Assembly: GCF_030433645.1 (NCBI RefSeq) | Contig: NZ_JAROCG010000001.1 | Span: 2,790,001 to 2,854,000 of the forward strand | DNA from: Arthrobacter burdickii | Lineage (GTDB): Bacteria > Actinomycetota > Actinomycetes > Actinomycetales > Micrococcaceae | DNA: 64,000 nucleotides | Reading direction: 5' to 3' | Part shown: in pieces, positions 15,373-23,152 of the stretch | Layout of the letters: every line of letters starts with the position of its first letter | How positions within the stretch are numbered: position 1 is the stretch's first letter | Position numbers and translations under genes: made by a program | The notes under the pieces: model-generated | What the model saw: the letters and a program-made list of their open reading frames with translations, nothing else | What the model was told of the DNA's origin: nothing | Database searches by the model: none

Positions 15373-16341
15373 GTGTCCCACGTTAATGCTCGTCTGACGG
15401 TGCATGGAAGACAGTTGCTTGTTGATCGGGTGGCGGCAGGTCGCCCGGTCGCCCATATCGCTGCTGAGTTGGGCGTGTCCCGGCAGACCGCGTACCGGTG
15501 GGTCGGCCGGTACCGGGCCGAAGGAACCGCGGGGCTGCGGGACCGTTCGAGCCGACCACGATCATCGCCCAGGCGTACCAGCGCCGATCGGGAACAGGAA
15601 GTCCTGCAGGCCCGGCAGGCTCTGCGCTTCGGGCCGTTGCGCATCGCGGCAGTCACGGGTGTCCCGGCACGCACCGTGACCCGGATCCTGCACCGCCATC
15701 AGGTGCCGCGGCTCGCGGACTGCGATCCGCTCACCGGGACCCCAATTCGTGCGTCGCGGGCGAGCTCGAACCGGTACGAGCGCACCACCCCCGGCGAGCT
15801 GGTCCACCTGGACGTCAAAAAACTCGGACGGATACCGGCCGGTGGTGGCTGGCGGGCGCACGGGCGTTCCGAGCAGGTCAGAGGCCGCGGCATCGGCTAC
15901 GACTACGTCCACGTCGCCATCGATGATCACACCCGGGTCGGGTACGCCGAAGTCCTCCCCGACGAAAAAGGCGCAACCGCCGCGGGGTTCCTCGTCCGCG
16001 CCGGCATCTACTTCGCCGAACAAGGCATCAACCGTATCGAACGCGTCATCACCGACAACGCCTTCGCCTACCGCAACTCCGCCGCATTCGCCCGGGCCGT
16101 GGCGGACCTCGGAGCCGTTCAACGCTTCATCAAACCCCACTGCCCCTGGACCAACGGCAAAGCCGAACGCTTCAACCGCACACTCCAAACCGAATGGGCC
16201 TACCGCCAGGTCTTCACCAGCAGCGCTCAACGCCAAGCCGCCCTTGCACCCTGGCTCCAGCACTACAACACTGAACGCATCCACACCGGCATCGGAGCCA
16301 CACCCATCACCCGAGTGTCACCAACCTGATGGCCCAGTACA
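15338..16341 (+). mobile_element. IS481-family insertion sequence
   Basis: This compact element of about 1.0 kb carries one transposase gene. I place the ends at TGT (15338) and ACA (16341), within a longer AGCTGT...ACAGCT match. Beyond that the terminal repeats are only weakly similar, so the ends are approximate. No clear target duplication is visible in the flanks. The right end touches the stop codon of the SRPBCC gene. Confidence 0.65.
15373..16329 (+). CDS. IS481-family transposase
   Basis: This 318-residue protein starts at GTG. Residues 1-60 are a helix-turn-helix (VAHIAAELGVSRQTAYRWVGRY), followed by a second basic helical region (RSSPRRTSADREQEVLQAR). The rve-type integrase core (about 135-300) has the DDE residues in LVHLDVKKLG (first Asp), RVITDNAFAYR (second Asp) and CPWTNGKAERFNRTLQTEW (Glu). 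The end, HYNTERIHTGIGATPITR, is characteristic of IS481. The frame is intact, so the element may still be active. A perfect inverted repeat covers its ribosome-binding site. Confidence 0.93.
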   Translation: MSHVNARLTVHGRQLLVDRVAAGRPVAHIAAELGVSRQTAYRWVGRYRAEGTAGLRDRSSRPRSSPRRTSADREQEVLQARQALRFGPLRIAAVTGVPARTVTRILHRHQVPRLADCDPLTGTPIRASRASSNRYERTTPGELVHLDVKKLGRIPAGGGWRAHGRSEQVRGRGIGYDYVHVAIDDHTRVGYAEVLPDEKGATAAGFLVRAGIYFAEQGINRIERVITDNAFAYRNSAAFARAVADLGAVQRFIKPHCPWTNGKAERFNRTLQTEWAYRQVFTSSAQRQAALAPWLQHYNTERIHTGIGATPITRVSPT

Positions 16342-16342
16342 G

Positions 16343-16813
16343 CTAGGTGCCCGACACGAGGTAGTTGCCTAGAGCCTCGAGCAGGTCACGGTAGCCTCTT
16401 TCGCGGTTCGGCCCGTCGGCCCAGAACTGGTCGAAGAAGACGCCGTGCTCGACGTGCGTGAACCGAGTGCCCCCTTCGATCGGTGCGAACTCGTACGACG
16501 CCACCGAGGTCGACATGTGGACCCCGTCGAGCCACATGTCGTACGTCGTGACGATCCGGTCGTGCTCCACGATGTCGGTGTATGTGGCCTCGTACCGCGA
16601 GACCGGACCGCCGTGGAACGCCCCCTCGTCGATGTCGCGTCCGCCGACGCGGAAGTCGAATACCCACTCGCCGGTCTCGACGGTGTCGCCGCCGCCAAAC
16701 CAGTGCAGCTTCTGGTCCTCTGTGGCAAAGGCGTCCCAAACGCGCTCGAGGGGAACAGGGTAATCGCGTCTTAGGGTGAAGTCGGCGCGGGCGAGCCGGC
16801 GTTCGATCGTCAT
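16343..16813 (-). CDS. SRPBCC (AHSA1-type) protein
   Basis: This 156-residue protein has the START/AHSA1 pattern: FTLRRDYPVPLERVWDAFA at the start, a central WVFDFRVGGRDIDEG, and a late FTHVEHGVFFDQFW followed by a C-terminal helix. Such proteins bind hydrophobic ligands or act as co-chaperone-like accessory proteins, and are very often encoded with ArsR-type regulators, as here. It is the last gene of the ArsR-reductase-SRPBCC operon, 10 bases after its neighbour. The adjacent IS481 end touches its stop codon but does not truncate it. Confidence 0.88.
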   Translation of the reverse strand: MTIERRLARADFTLRRDYPVPLERVWDAFATEDQKLHWFGGGDTVETGEWVFDFRVGGRDIDEGAFHGGPVSRYEATYTDIVEHDRIVTTYDMWLDGVHMSTSVASYEFAPIEGGTRFTHVEHGVFFDQFWADGPNRERGYRDLLEALGNYLVSGT

Positions 16814-16823
16814 GAGTACGTTC

Positions 16824-17468
16824 CTATCGCGTGAAGGTGATGTGGATCGTGCCGCTCTCGGCCACTTCCGTCGTCACCTTGTGGGTGAGGTCGAGCCTGG
16901 GTAGGTCGTCCCATAGTCGGGTTCCCCGGCCGAGGACAACCGGGGCCATCATGAGGTGCAACTCGTCGACCAGGCCTGCGCGCAGAAAATCGCGCGCGGT
17001 GCTGACTCCACCGCCCACGCGCACGTCCAGGCCGCCTGCGGCGTCGGTCGCCTCGGCGAGCACGTCCTCGATGGCTCCACGGCGGAAGTGGAAGGTCGTA
17101 CCGCCCTCCATCGGGATCGGCGGACGCGGTGCGGCGTGGGTAAGAACGTAGACCGGGGTCCCGAACGGCGGCCGCTCACCCCACCAGCCCTTCCAGTCCG
17201 AATCGTCGGGATACGACGTCAGGCCGAACATTGTTGCGCCCATGATCTCGGAGCCGACGCCCTGGAAGAACGCGGAGGCGTAGAAGTCATCAACGCCGGT
17301 CGTGCCGGTACCATCGGTCACACCGAAGCGCTCCTGCATCGTGCGGGTTGCGATATATGCCTCCGTGAGGCGCCCCCAGTCCTCACCCATCGGATTCTCC
17401 AGGGAACGGCCGGTTGTCGAGGTGTAGCCGTCCAGCGAAGTGAACAGGCTCATGCGGATGCGGGTCAT
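16824..17468 (-). CDS. Dihydrofolate reductase-like (RibD C-terminal) protein
   Basis: This 214-residue protein belongs to the RibD C-terminal/dihydrofolate reductase superfamily: RIRMSLFTSLDGYTS at the N-terminus, EIMGATMFGLTSYPDD, TPVYVLTHAAP, GGLDVRVGGGVSTARDFLRAGLVDELHLMMAPVVLGRGTRLWDDL (in sections). Members of this subgroup bind NADPH and reduce unidentified substrates. It lies one base downstream of the ArsR gene and ten upstream of the SRPBCC gene, a combination common in actinobacteria. Expression should follow the ArsR-controlled promoter. Confidence 0.88.
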   Translation of the reverse strand: MTRIRMSLFTSLDGYTSTTGRSLENPMGEDWGRLTEAYIATRTMQERFGVTDGTGTTGVDDFYASAFFQGVGSEIMGATMFGLTSYPDDSDWKGWWGERPPFGTPVYVLTHAAPRPPIPMEGGTTFHFRRGAIEDVLAEATDAAGGLDVRVGGGVSTARDFLRAGLVDELHLMMAPVVLGRGTRLWDDLPRLDLTHKVTTEVAESGTIHITFTR

Positions 17469-17469
17469 G

Positions 17470-17808
17470 TCAGGTTTCCTTTGGGGTGGTGCGGATCAGG
17501 TGCAGGCCGAGCCGGTCGGCTTGGCGTTCAGCGGAGGTTCGTTGCTCCCCGAGCCACAGGTGCAGGACGTCGAGGGCGCCAGGTCGCAGGCTCACGGTGC
17601 GGACGCGTCCTTGCTTCTGCGACGTAACCAGACCGGCGTTTTCGAGCAGACGCAGGTGCTGCATGAGCGACGGCAACGCCATCTCGAAAGGCTCCGCGAG
17701 TTCGGACACGACCGCTGGGGACTTTGCCAGCCGCTCGACGATGGCTCGGCGTGTGGGATCCGCGAGAGCGCGGAGCACGGAGTCGAGCTCTTCATAATAC
17801 TTAGGCAC
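17470..17808 (-). CDS. ArsR-type HTH repressor
   Basis: This 112-residue winged-helix protein has LRALADPTRRAIVERLAKSPAVVSELAEPFEMALPSLMQHLRLLENAGLV (in parts), the standard ArsR HTH, followed by the wing TSQKQGRVRTVSLRPGAL. It has no CxC metal site, so it is likely one of the non-metal ArsR regulators that control SRPBCC genes. The GTG start lies inside a perfect inverted repeat and about where transcription should begin, so the mRNA is probably leaderless and autoregulated. Confidence 0.9.
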   Translation of the reverse strand: MPKYYEELDSVLRALADPTRRAIVERLAKSPAVVSELAEPFEMALPSLMQHLRLLENAGLVTSQKQGRVRTVSLRPGALDVLHLWLGEQRTSAERQADRLGLHLIRTTPKET

Positions 17809-17845
17809 GCACCTAAGTGTTCGGGCCAGAGGATGAGGTTGTCAA
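17799..17845 (-). promoter_or_regulatory. Promoter and operator of the ArsR operon
   Basis: Reading leftwards: -35 TTGACA (17845-17840), an 18-base spacer, -10 AACACT (17821-17816), and a predicted start at or next to the GTG at 17808. The perfect inverted repeat ACTTAGG-6-CCTAAGT (17799-17818) overlaps the -10 and the start codon, as expected of an ArsR operator. Confidence 0.7.
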
Positions 17846-17890
17846 TCGATTCATCAAAAGAGCCTTGCGAACCGTGACACCGGCCATGGC

Positions 17891-18434
17891 TCACGCGGAA
17901 GAGTCGCGCAGTCGCAGACCGGATGTCAGTCCAAGGCAGGAAGAGACGCCGGCGCCCACCCGTAGCGTCCCGTGGCGAATCCGCTCACCGGACAGAGGCG
18001 GTCTCATCGGACTACCGCTCTCGAATGTTGGCATCGATTTGACCTGGAGCTTCCGTCGTAGAGAGGTTCTTTCAAGGCCGTCGACGACGACCGCAGCGCC
18101 AATCCAGGGCGCACCACTCATCTCGACGAGGGATTGGCTCCCACCAAGCATCGCTGTCGGCCGCTCGCCCAGGATCCTTCCGCACTTCCGCGAACACGAT
18201 ACCTAGATGCTGCGCCGTTAGGACGCCGAGCAAGCTCCCATGCGACTCGGTACCCACGACGACGGTCGGCGTCGAGTCAACGAAGAGCGCCGCGAGACCC
18301 GGACCGAGCGATGAGAGCGTGTCCGGACTTCGCCACCATCCGGTGACATCCGCTGGGAAGTCCGGATCGGTGCGGTCCCCCAGCCATCCAGAAGACTGAC
18401 GAAGATGATCCCGCTTGTCAGATTCCTTCCGCAT
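17891..18434 (-). pseudogene. Phosphoribosyltransferase-like gene with an internal deletion
   Basis: The first frame reads like the N-terminal half of an adenine-type phosphoribosyltransferase: SLGPGLAALFVDSTPTVVVGTESHGSLLG, VFAEVRKDPGRAADSDAWW. At about 18110 the similarity jumps to another frame, SLVEMSGAPWIGAAVVVDGL, ERTSLRRKLQVKSM, the normal C-terminal part. The stretch in between, including the PRPP loop (usually VLLVDDWxxTGxQ), is missing. The gene is therefore dead: an internal deletion of some 30-40 codons with a frameshift. The rest of the second frame runs to 17891 without further similarity. Confidence 0.65.
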
Positions 18435-18504
18435 GAAACCGTCCTTGAAATATGACCTGAAAGCCTCAGCAGATGTTGGGCTAGCCGGCCTGCGGGACTG
18501 GGCC

Positions 18505-18540
18505 TTGACGTCTCACTTGTATTTTGCAAGTATAGCCGCA
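18505..18540 (+). promoter_or_regulatory. Leaderless promoter with inverted repeat (VOC-HxlR)
   Basis: TTGACG (18505-18510), a 17-base spacer and AAGTAT (18528-18533) place the transcription start at about 18540, the A of the ATG. An inverted repeat ACTTG-7-CAAGT (18515-18531) covers the spacer and -10 and could be the HxlR operator. Confidence 0.55.
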
Positions 18541-18944
18541 TGAGCCTTTTCATCACCTGCCCGGTCGCGAGCGTCGAGCGTGCGACAACCTTCTACACCA
18601 CCCTCGGCTGGACCCTCAACGCCGAGATGTCCGATCACAACGTGTCGTGCTTTGCGATCGCGCCCGAGCAGTACGTCATGCTCGGCAGCCGTGAGATGTA
18701 CGCGAGCATCGGTGGAGCCGAGGAGCTGGTCGGCGGACCCGGCACGCCCTCGAAGGTCACGGTCTCGTTCGACCTCGACAGCCGCGCAGCGGTCGACGAA
18801 CTCGTTGAGCGTGCCGCTGCCGCGGGTGGGCGGATCGGTGACACCGACGACTACCCCTTCATGTACCAGCGCCAGTTCGACGACCCCGACGGCTACCACT
18901 ACTCGCCGTTCTGGATGAAGCCGGACACCGATCCGACCGCGTGA
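18540..18944 (+). CDS. VOC-family (glyoxalase-like) protein
   Basis: This 134-residue single-domain protein of two beta-alpha-beta-beta-beta modules starts MSLFITCPVASVERATTFYTTLGWTLN and includes SKVTVSFDLDSRAAVDELVERAAAAGG and FMYQRQFDDPDGYHYSPFWM. The late FDDPDGYHY motif is the usual metal-binding/closing strand of this family. Members include lactoylglutathione lyases, bleomycin-binding proteins and uncharacterised proteins; this subgroup (PhnB/YkcA-like) has no known substrate. The stop overlaps the next gene by four bases (GTGA), so it is translationally coupled to the HxlR regulator. Confidence 0.9.
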   Translation: MSLFITCPVASVERATTFYTTLGWTLNAEMSDHNVSCFAIAPEQYVMLGSREMYASIGGAEELVGGPGTPSKVTVSFDLDSRAAVDELVERAAAAGGRIGDTDDYPFMYQRQFDDPDGYHYSPFWMKPDTDPTA

Positions 18945-19222
18945 GCGACCTGGCCGCGGCCCTCGACGTCGTCGGAGCACGGTGGGCGCTACTGGTCGTG
19001 GAGCGGCTGCTCGACGGACCGCAGCGCTACGGCGATCTGCAGCGCAACCTCGGAGTGCCGACCAACATCCTCGCGACCCGGCTGCGCGAGCTCGAAGCGG
19101 CCGGCGTACTGTCCCGCCTGCCCCTGCGGCACAACACCCGGGCCTACGCGCTGACCGACCGCGGGCTCGCCCTGCGCGAGGCGATCGTCGCGCTCCGGCG
19201 TTGGGGCGCCCAGGAGGTGTAG
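18941..19222 (+). CDS. HxlR-type HTH regulator
   Basis: This 93-residue winged-helix protein of the HxlR family reads VVGARWALLVVERLLDGPQRYGDLQRNLGVPTNILATRLRELEAAGVLSRLP (in parts), ending with the wing and RGLALREAIVALRRWG. It lacks the Cys near the N-terminus used for redox or formaldehyde sensing in HxlR/HypR, so the signal is unknown. It starts at a GTG that overlaps the VOC gene, and probably regulates that gene and itself through the inverted repeat at 18515-18531. Confidence 0.9.
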   Translation: MSDLAAALDVVGARWALLVVERLLDGPQRYGDLQRNLGVPTNILATRLRELEAAGVLSRLPLRHNTRAYALTDRGLALREAIVALRRWGAQEV

Positions 19223-19261
19223 GTATCGCGCCGGGCACACCCGCGCGCAGGCACCCGTGAT

Positions 19262-19488
19262 TCCCGTGCGCGGTACCGGTCAGTCCTACGAGATACGTGC
19301 TGGTGACGACTGGGTGTCACTGTGCCGTGAGTACCCTGGAGGTCACTGCGTCCCGTCGTCATAGCTGGTTCCGTTGCACCGGCCATGACGGCCTGTGGGT
19401 GATTCCGGACTGGGAGAAGGTCGCGGAGCGCCCTACCTATCACGAGACCTGGGCCAAACGCCACTGCAATCCAACGAATCGCCCATAA
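19262..19488 (+). pseudogene. Frameshifted remnant of a small hypothetical protein
   Basis: Two frames together form one protein-like sequence: SYEIRAGDDWVSLCREYP, then, after a one-base loss in CCCTGG near 19335, LEVTASRRHSWFR...GLWVIPDWEKVAE. The pattern of an aspartate-rich entry, then 'YPLxVTASRRHxWxR', then 'WVIPDW' is familiar from actinobacterial proteins of unknown function. The N-terminal start is missing and the end after WVIPDWEKVAE looks random, so this is a fragment. Confidence 0.45.
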
Positions 19489-19549
19489 ACTCGTCCCGCA
19501 GAGGGACCGCTCAACCGACGTTCTGAATAGCAGGAGAGAAGGACCCCGT

Positions 19550-19993
19550 TTACGCCTGTGGGCCTCTCCATGCCATGTGGTGGCAGATCAGGTCGAAGCC
19601 GTTGCGCAGGTAGCTGCGGTGCGCGTCGTGCCGCGTATACCCAGTGTCGAGATGGAGTTCATCGCAGCCGCGGCGGATCGCCTCGTGTTGCAGGTGCCGC
19701 AACAGGCGACCGCCGTACCCGTGGCCGCGGTGTTCCGGCAGCGCGATCAGATCATCCAGGTACAAGATTCTGCCCCATGCCATTGTTGTCAGCTCACGGA
19801 AGCCTGCCGCGGCGACTATGCGCCCGTCGGCCTCGATTGCGACGATTTGGTACCCCGTGGATGACTGCTCGCGCCAACGAGCGACGAACGTGTCCTCATC
19901 CAGATGTGGTCGGAGTTCATGGAACGCGGGGAAGCAGCGTCGCGCCTGCTCCTCGTCGGCGACGATCAGGATCTCGTCTTCAGGGGTGCCCAT
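19550..19993 (-). CDS. GNAT-family N-acetyltransferase
   Basis: This 147-residue protein has the GNAT core: IVAAAGFRELTTMAWGRILYLDDLIALPEHRGHGYGGRLLRHLQ (in parts), in which LPEHRGHGYGGRLL is the acetyl-CoA loop. HLDTGYTRHDAHRSYLRNGFDLICHHM gives the C-terminal motif. The pattern LDDL...P..RG.GYG is typical of ElaA/YjaB-like small-molecule acetylases. The substrate is unknown. It has no operon partner; the gene at 20155 lies about 160 bases upstream in the same orientation and is also a GNAT. Confidence 0.9.
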   Translation of the reverse strand: MGTPEDEILIVADEEQARRCFPAFHELRPHLDEDTFVARWREQSSTGYQIVAIEADGRIVAAAGFRELTTMAWGRILYLDDLIALPEHRGHGYGGRLLRHLQHEAIRRGCDELHLDTGYTRHDAHRSYLRNGFDLICHHMAWRGPQA

Positions 19994-20154
19994 CCCACCA
20001 CACTATGAGATCCGCGCGGTCGAACGTCGAGTGACGTACCGGAACTGCACCAACGTGACTGAACCTCGGCGCTGGACGATAGGAGGTCGTCTGGCTGGGG
20101 TGGGGATGGGCAAGGAGTTCTCGTCGCTGCTGCACTGCATCGATTGGGGATCCT

Positions 20155-20619
20155 CTACGGGGACACTCTTCCTCGGTCGTTGAGGTCCTTGAACGCAATC
20201 ACCTCTCCAAACAGTTCCTCGCCGGTAGGGATGAAACCCAGCTTGAGGTAGAACCCTTCTGGGCCATGTTCGCCGCGCTCCCACAGGACAGAGATGCGCT
20301 CCACGCCGCGGGCACGCGCCTCCTCCTCCAACGCATCGACGGCGAACCGTCCCACGCCGCGTCCTTGCGCGGACGCGGCTACATTGAGTCTCCAGATGCC
20401 GGCACGGAATGCTTCGATCTCGTGGTCGGGATCGAAGTTGCCCATGATGAAGGCCAGCACTTCGTCGCCGTCGACCACGAGTCGTGGCCAGGCTGTGAGT
20501 GTCACATAAGCTTCGGCGATCGATTGCACAACCGGCGCAACAAACGCTTCCTGTTCGGGCCGAAGTGCGATGCTGACGGCCCTACCGAGGTTCTCCGGAG
20601 TCAGGGTTGTGAGTTCCAT
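20155..20619 (-). CDS. GNAT-family N-acetyltransferase (spermine/spermidine-like)
   Basis: This 154-residue protein starts MELTTLTPENLGRAVSIALRPEQEAFV, the opening of the SpeG/BltD-like subgroup. It continues with VLAFIMGNFDPDHEIEAFRAGIWRLNVAASAQGRGVGRFAVDALEEEARARG in parts; AASAQGRGVGRFAV is the acetyl-CoA loop. GFYLKLGFIPTGEEL is motif B. This subgroup often acetylates polyamines or diamines; that is inferred by family only. I prefer the ATG at 20619 over one ten codons upstream because the N-terminus then matches relatives. Confidence 0.9.
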   Translation of the reverse strand: MELTTLTPENLGRAVSIALRPEQEAFVAPVVQSIAEAYVTLTAWPRLVVDGDEVLAFIMGNFDPDHEIEAFRAGIWRLNVAASAQGRGVGRFAVDALEEEARARGVERISVLWERGEHGPEGFYLKLGFIPTGEELFGEVIAFKDLNDRGRVSP

Positions 20620-20820
20620 GGCAGCGACGATAAACGCAGTTGCGGTCACCTACAGTCCTCATCGATAGAAGAACACCGCGCGTTAGTCGATCCTGCCGCA
20701 CACTCTCGAGCACCTGGTGCCCGCACGCCGAACCCCGCGCCTTCCGGGCGTCCTTCCGGCGGCGTAGTGTCTGCGAACAGGTTCTGCTCCGAACCGGTGG
20801 CAGATGAAATGGGAGCTCAG

Positions 20821-21252
20821 ATGCCTGGGAAGTACGTCGCGACCTCATCGGTCTCGATCAATGCGCCGACAAGCCGAGTATGGGCAGTCCTTACCGATCA
20901 CGACTTCATCGAGGAGTTCATGTTCGGCACGGACGTCGTGACCGACTGGACGGTCGGCGGACCGATCGTCTGGCGCGGCATTTGGGAAGGCACGGCCTAT
21001 GAGGACAAGGGCACAGTCCTCGCATTTCAACCCGGCCAGCGGCTGGTCGTGACCCATTTCAGTCCGCTCAGCCGCATGCAGGACAAACCGGAGAACTATC
21101 ACACGCTCGCCTGGACGCTGGAGAGCGAAGCCGGCAAAACGTACTTGACGCTGGCTCAGGACAACAATGCAAGTGCCGAGGAAGCAGCGCACTCGAAGGG
21201 CATGTGGGACGCCGTTGTGACGGGTGTGAAGAGTATCGCCGAGCGAGAGTGA
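20821..21252 (+). CDS. SRPBCC (AHSA1-type) protein
   Basis: This 143-residue protein starts MPGKYVATSSVSINAPTSRVW and has the AHSA1 signature: VWAVLTDHDFIEEFMFGTDVVTDWTVGGPIVWRG, GTVLAFQPGQRLVVTHFSPLS, LTLAQDNNASAEEAAHSKGMWDAVVTGVK (all in parts). The family binds small hydrophobic ligands. A GGGAG lies about five bases before the ATG at 20821; the in-frame frame upstream is antisense to the GNAT gene and not real. The gene is single, with no ArsR partner next to it. Confidence 0.88.
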   Translation: MPGKYVATSSVSINAPTSRVWAVLTDHDFIEEFMFGTDVVTDWTVGGPIVWRGIWEGTAYEDKGTVLAFQPGQRLVVTHFSPLSRMQDKPENYHTLAWTLESEAGKTYLTLAQDNNASAEEAAHSKGMWDAVVTGVKSIAERE

Positions 21253-21430
21253 GCCGTGGACAAGTACCGAATCTACCGCTCTTGAGGTGGGAGTACAGAC
21301 GCCCGGCAGCCGAGCAGATGGTCGTTCCCGCTCATTGCGTCGGCCTTAGGTGCGTTGAGTTGGGCGCCAAGAAGCGCACTCCGATTGGTGTGCCGGCCAC
21401 CGTGCCAGCTCGCCCCGTGCACAGCAGGAG

Positions 21431-21817
21431 CTAGCCGAGGGAGCGCAGGGCTGCCAGGGCCTCCTGCGCCCTGGCTTCCGGTACGAACAGGTGATCGTGG
21501 GTGTACCCGGCGACGACGTTGCAGCTGATGCCGGCGTCCGTCAAGGCTTTACTGATCGCAGCAGTCAGCCCGACAGCCTCCAGTGCGGAATGCACTTCCA
21601 GGGTGATCCATGCAGCCACGTACTCATAGAACAGCCCCGCCGTGTCGGCTTCGCTTTGCTCGACCACGAGGGTCAGGCCCTCCTGCTCACGGACGGTGAC
21701 CACGGGATGGACGCCGGAAGGAATGTCGGACTCCACGATCGAGAATACGTAGGCTCCATCGTTGAGCACCGGTGACATGTTGCGCAGAAGTGCTTGGAGA
21801 TTCGTCTCGCCGGCCAT
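21431..21817 (-). CDS. ACT-domain protein
   Basis: This 128-residue protein starts MAGETNLQALLRNMSPVLNDGAYVFS, with VREQEGLTLVVEQSEADTAG, then WITLEVHSALEAVGLTAAISKALTDAGISCNVVAGYTHDHLFVPEARAQEAL (in parts), the tandem ACT arrangement of the CASTOR/YkuI-like family. ACT domains bind amino acids. Relatives are small stand-alone proteins of unknown role. The end of the cysteine desulfurase-like gene lies about 110 bases upstream on the same strand, so the two could share a transcript. Confidence 0.85.
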   Translation of the reverse strand: MAGETNLQALLRNMSPVLNDGAYVFSIVESDIPSGVHPVVTVREQEGLTLVVEQSEADTAGLFYEYVAAWITLEVHSALEAVGLTAAISKALTDAGISCNVVAGYTHDHLFVPEARAQEALAALRSLG

Positions 21818-21927
21818 GATGTTCCTGTTCCGCTGCAAGCAGCGCGTGCTTTGAGGTTTTTCGAGCGGTGCTCGAACGGTGGATGATGAGGTCCTCGAAC
21901 CAGCCCGCCTTGAGACCTCATTCCGCG

Positions 21928-23136
21928 CTACGAAGCAACGAACTCGCCGAGCGCGGCCAGGAGGCGGTCAACGTCGTCGTCGTTGTTGTACGGCGCCACG
22001 CCGATCCGCAGGGCGGCGCTGTCCTCGAGATCCAGGCGACGGAAGGCTTCGTACGCGTAGAAAGAACCGGCTGGCGCGAGAATATTCCGATCCGCGAGGA
22101 ATCGGTAGCCGTTCGCGGAGGACCGGCCCGGGAACGTCACCAGCAGTGTCGGTGTCCGGTCCTGGGCTTTCGAGTGCAGCACGACGGCGTCGCCCAGTTC
22201 GGCCAGCCCTGCCTCGATGCGGGAGCGCAAGGCCTGCTCGTGCTCATCGACCACGTGGGCGGATGCAAGAAGGCGCGCACGACGGCCGGTTGCGGCGCCG
22301 GGCGCGGCCGCGGCGAGGAAATCCACGGCCGCCGTGGCACCGGCCATGATCTCGTACGGCAGGGTGCCGAACTCAAATCGCTCGGGAACCGCGTTCGTGG
22401 ACGGCAGCAGCTTGTCCGGCTGCAGTGACTCCAGCAGCTCCGGGTCGGCCACGAGAACACCACAGTGAGGTCCGAGGAATTTGTAGGGCGAGCAGGCGAA
22501 GAAGTCAGCTCCCAGCGCCTTCACGTCGACCGCCGCATGAGCGGTGTAGTGCACCCCGTCCACGTAGACGAGTGCGCCGACCATGTGCGCGGCATGGGCA
22601 ATGCGGCGCACCGGCGGTTTCGTGCCGAGCAGATTCGACGCGGCGGTGATCGCCACCAGCTTCGTGCGCTCGGTGATCGCGGTTGCGACGGACGCTTCGT
22701 CGATCTCCGTGGTGTCCGGGTCGAAATCGATCCAGCGCACGGTGGCACCGACCGCGGCGGCTGCTTGCAGCCAGGGGCGGATATTGGAGTCATGGTCCAG
22801 GCGTGACACTACGACCTCGTCACCCGGCTGCCAGGTCTTCGCGAGGTGGCGGGAGAAGTCGTAGGTGAGCTGCGTGGCGCTTCGCCCGTAGACGACGCCG
22901 CCAGGATGCGCCCCCAGCAGGTCGGCCATCGCCTCCCGGAAAGCGCTGACTGCCGAGTCGGCGTTCCTCTCCGAGCCCATACCGAAACCGCGGTTGGAGA
23001 GCGGCCCGGTGATGGTGTCGGCTATCGCGGCTCCTACGACGGCGGGAGCCTGTGTTCCGCCGGGGCCGTCGAAATAGGCGGTACCGGTGAGCAGGGCGGG
23101 GAACTGCGCGCGGAAGGCTGCGATGTCCAGGGTCAT
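21928..23136 (-). CDS. Cysteine desulfurase-like PLP enzyme
   Basis: This 402-residue class V aminotransferase-fold protein reads FDGPGGTQAPAVVGAAIADTI at the N-terminus, VSRLDHDSNIRPWLQAA, and VDGVHYTAHAAVDVKALGADFFACSPYKFLGPHCGVL in parts, in which the lysine of SPYKFLG is the PLP-binding residue. It matches the 'cysteine desulfurase-like' group rather than SufS or IscS, whose catalytic Cys loop (RxGxHCA) is absent here; the C-terminal region has LRIGVAPYNNDDDVDRLLAAL. The reaction is unproven: a selenocysteine lyase, isopenicillin-epimerase or desulfurase activity is possible. It is single, without suf genes. Confidence 0.88.
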   Translation of the reverse strand: MTLDIAAFRAQFPALLTGTAYFDGPGGTQAPAVVGAAIADTITGPLSNRGFGMGSERNADSAVSAFREAMADLLGAHPGGVVYGRSATQLTYDFSRHLAKTWQPGDEVVVSRLDHDSNIRPWLQAAAAVGATVRWIDFDPDTTEIDEASVATAITERTKLVAITAASNLLGTKPPVRRIAHAAHMVGALVYVDGVHYTAHAAVDVKALGADFFACSPYKFLGPHCGVLVADPELLESLQPDKLLPSTNAVPERFEFGTLPYEIMAGATAAVDFLAAAAPGAATGRRARLLASAHVVDEHEQALRSRIEAGLAELGDAVVLHSKAQDRTPTLLVTFPGRSSANGYRFLADRNILAPAGSFYAYEAFRRLDLEDSAALRIGVAPYNNDDDVDRLLAALGEFVAS

Positions 23137-23152
23137 GTCGTCACTCTCTCAG

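Noticed and set aside
18540-19222. Toxin-antitoxin pair
   Set aside because: The two overlapping genes are a VOC protein and an HxlR regulator; neither resembles a toxin.
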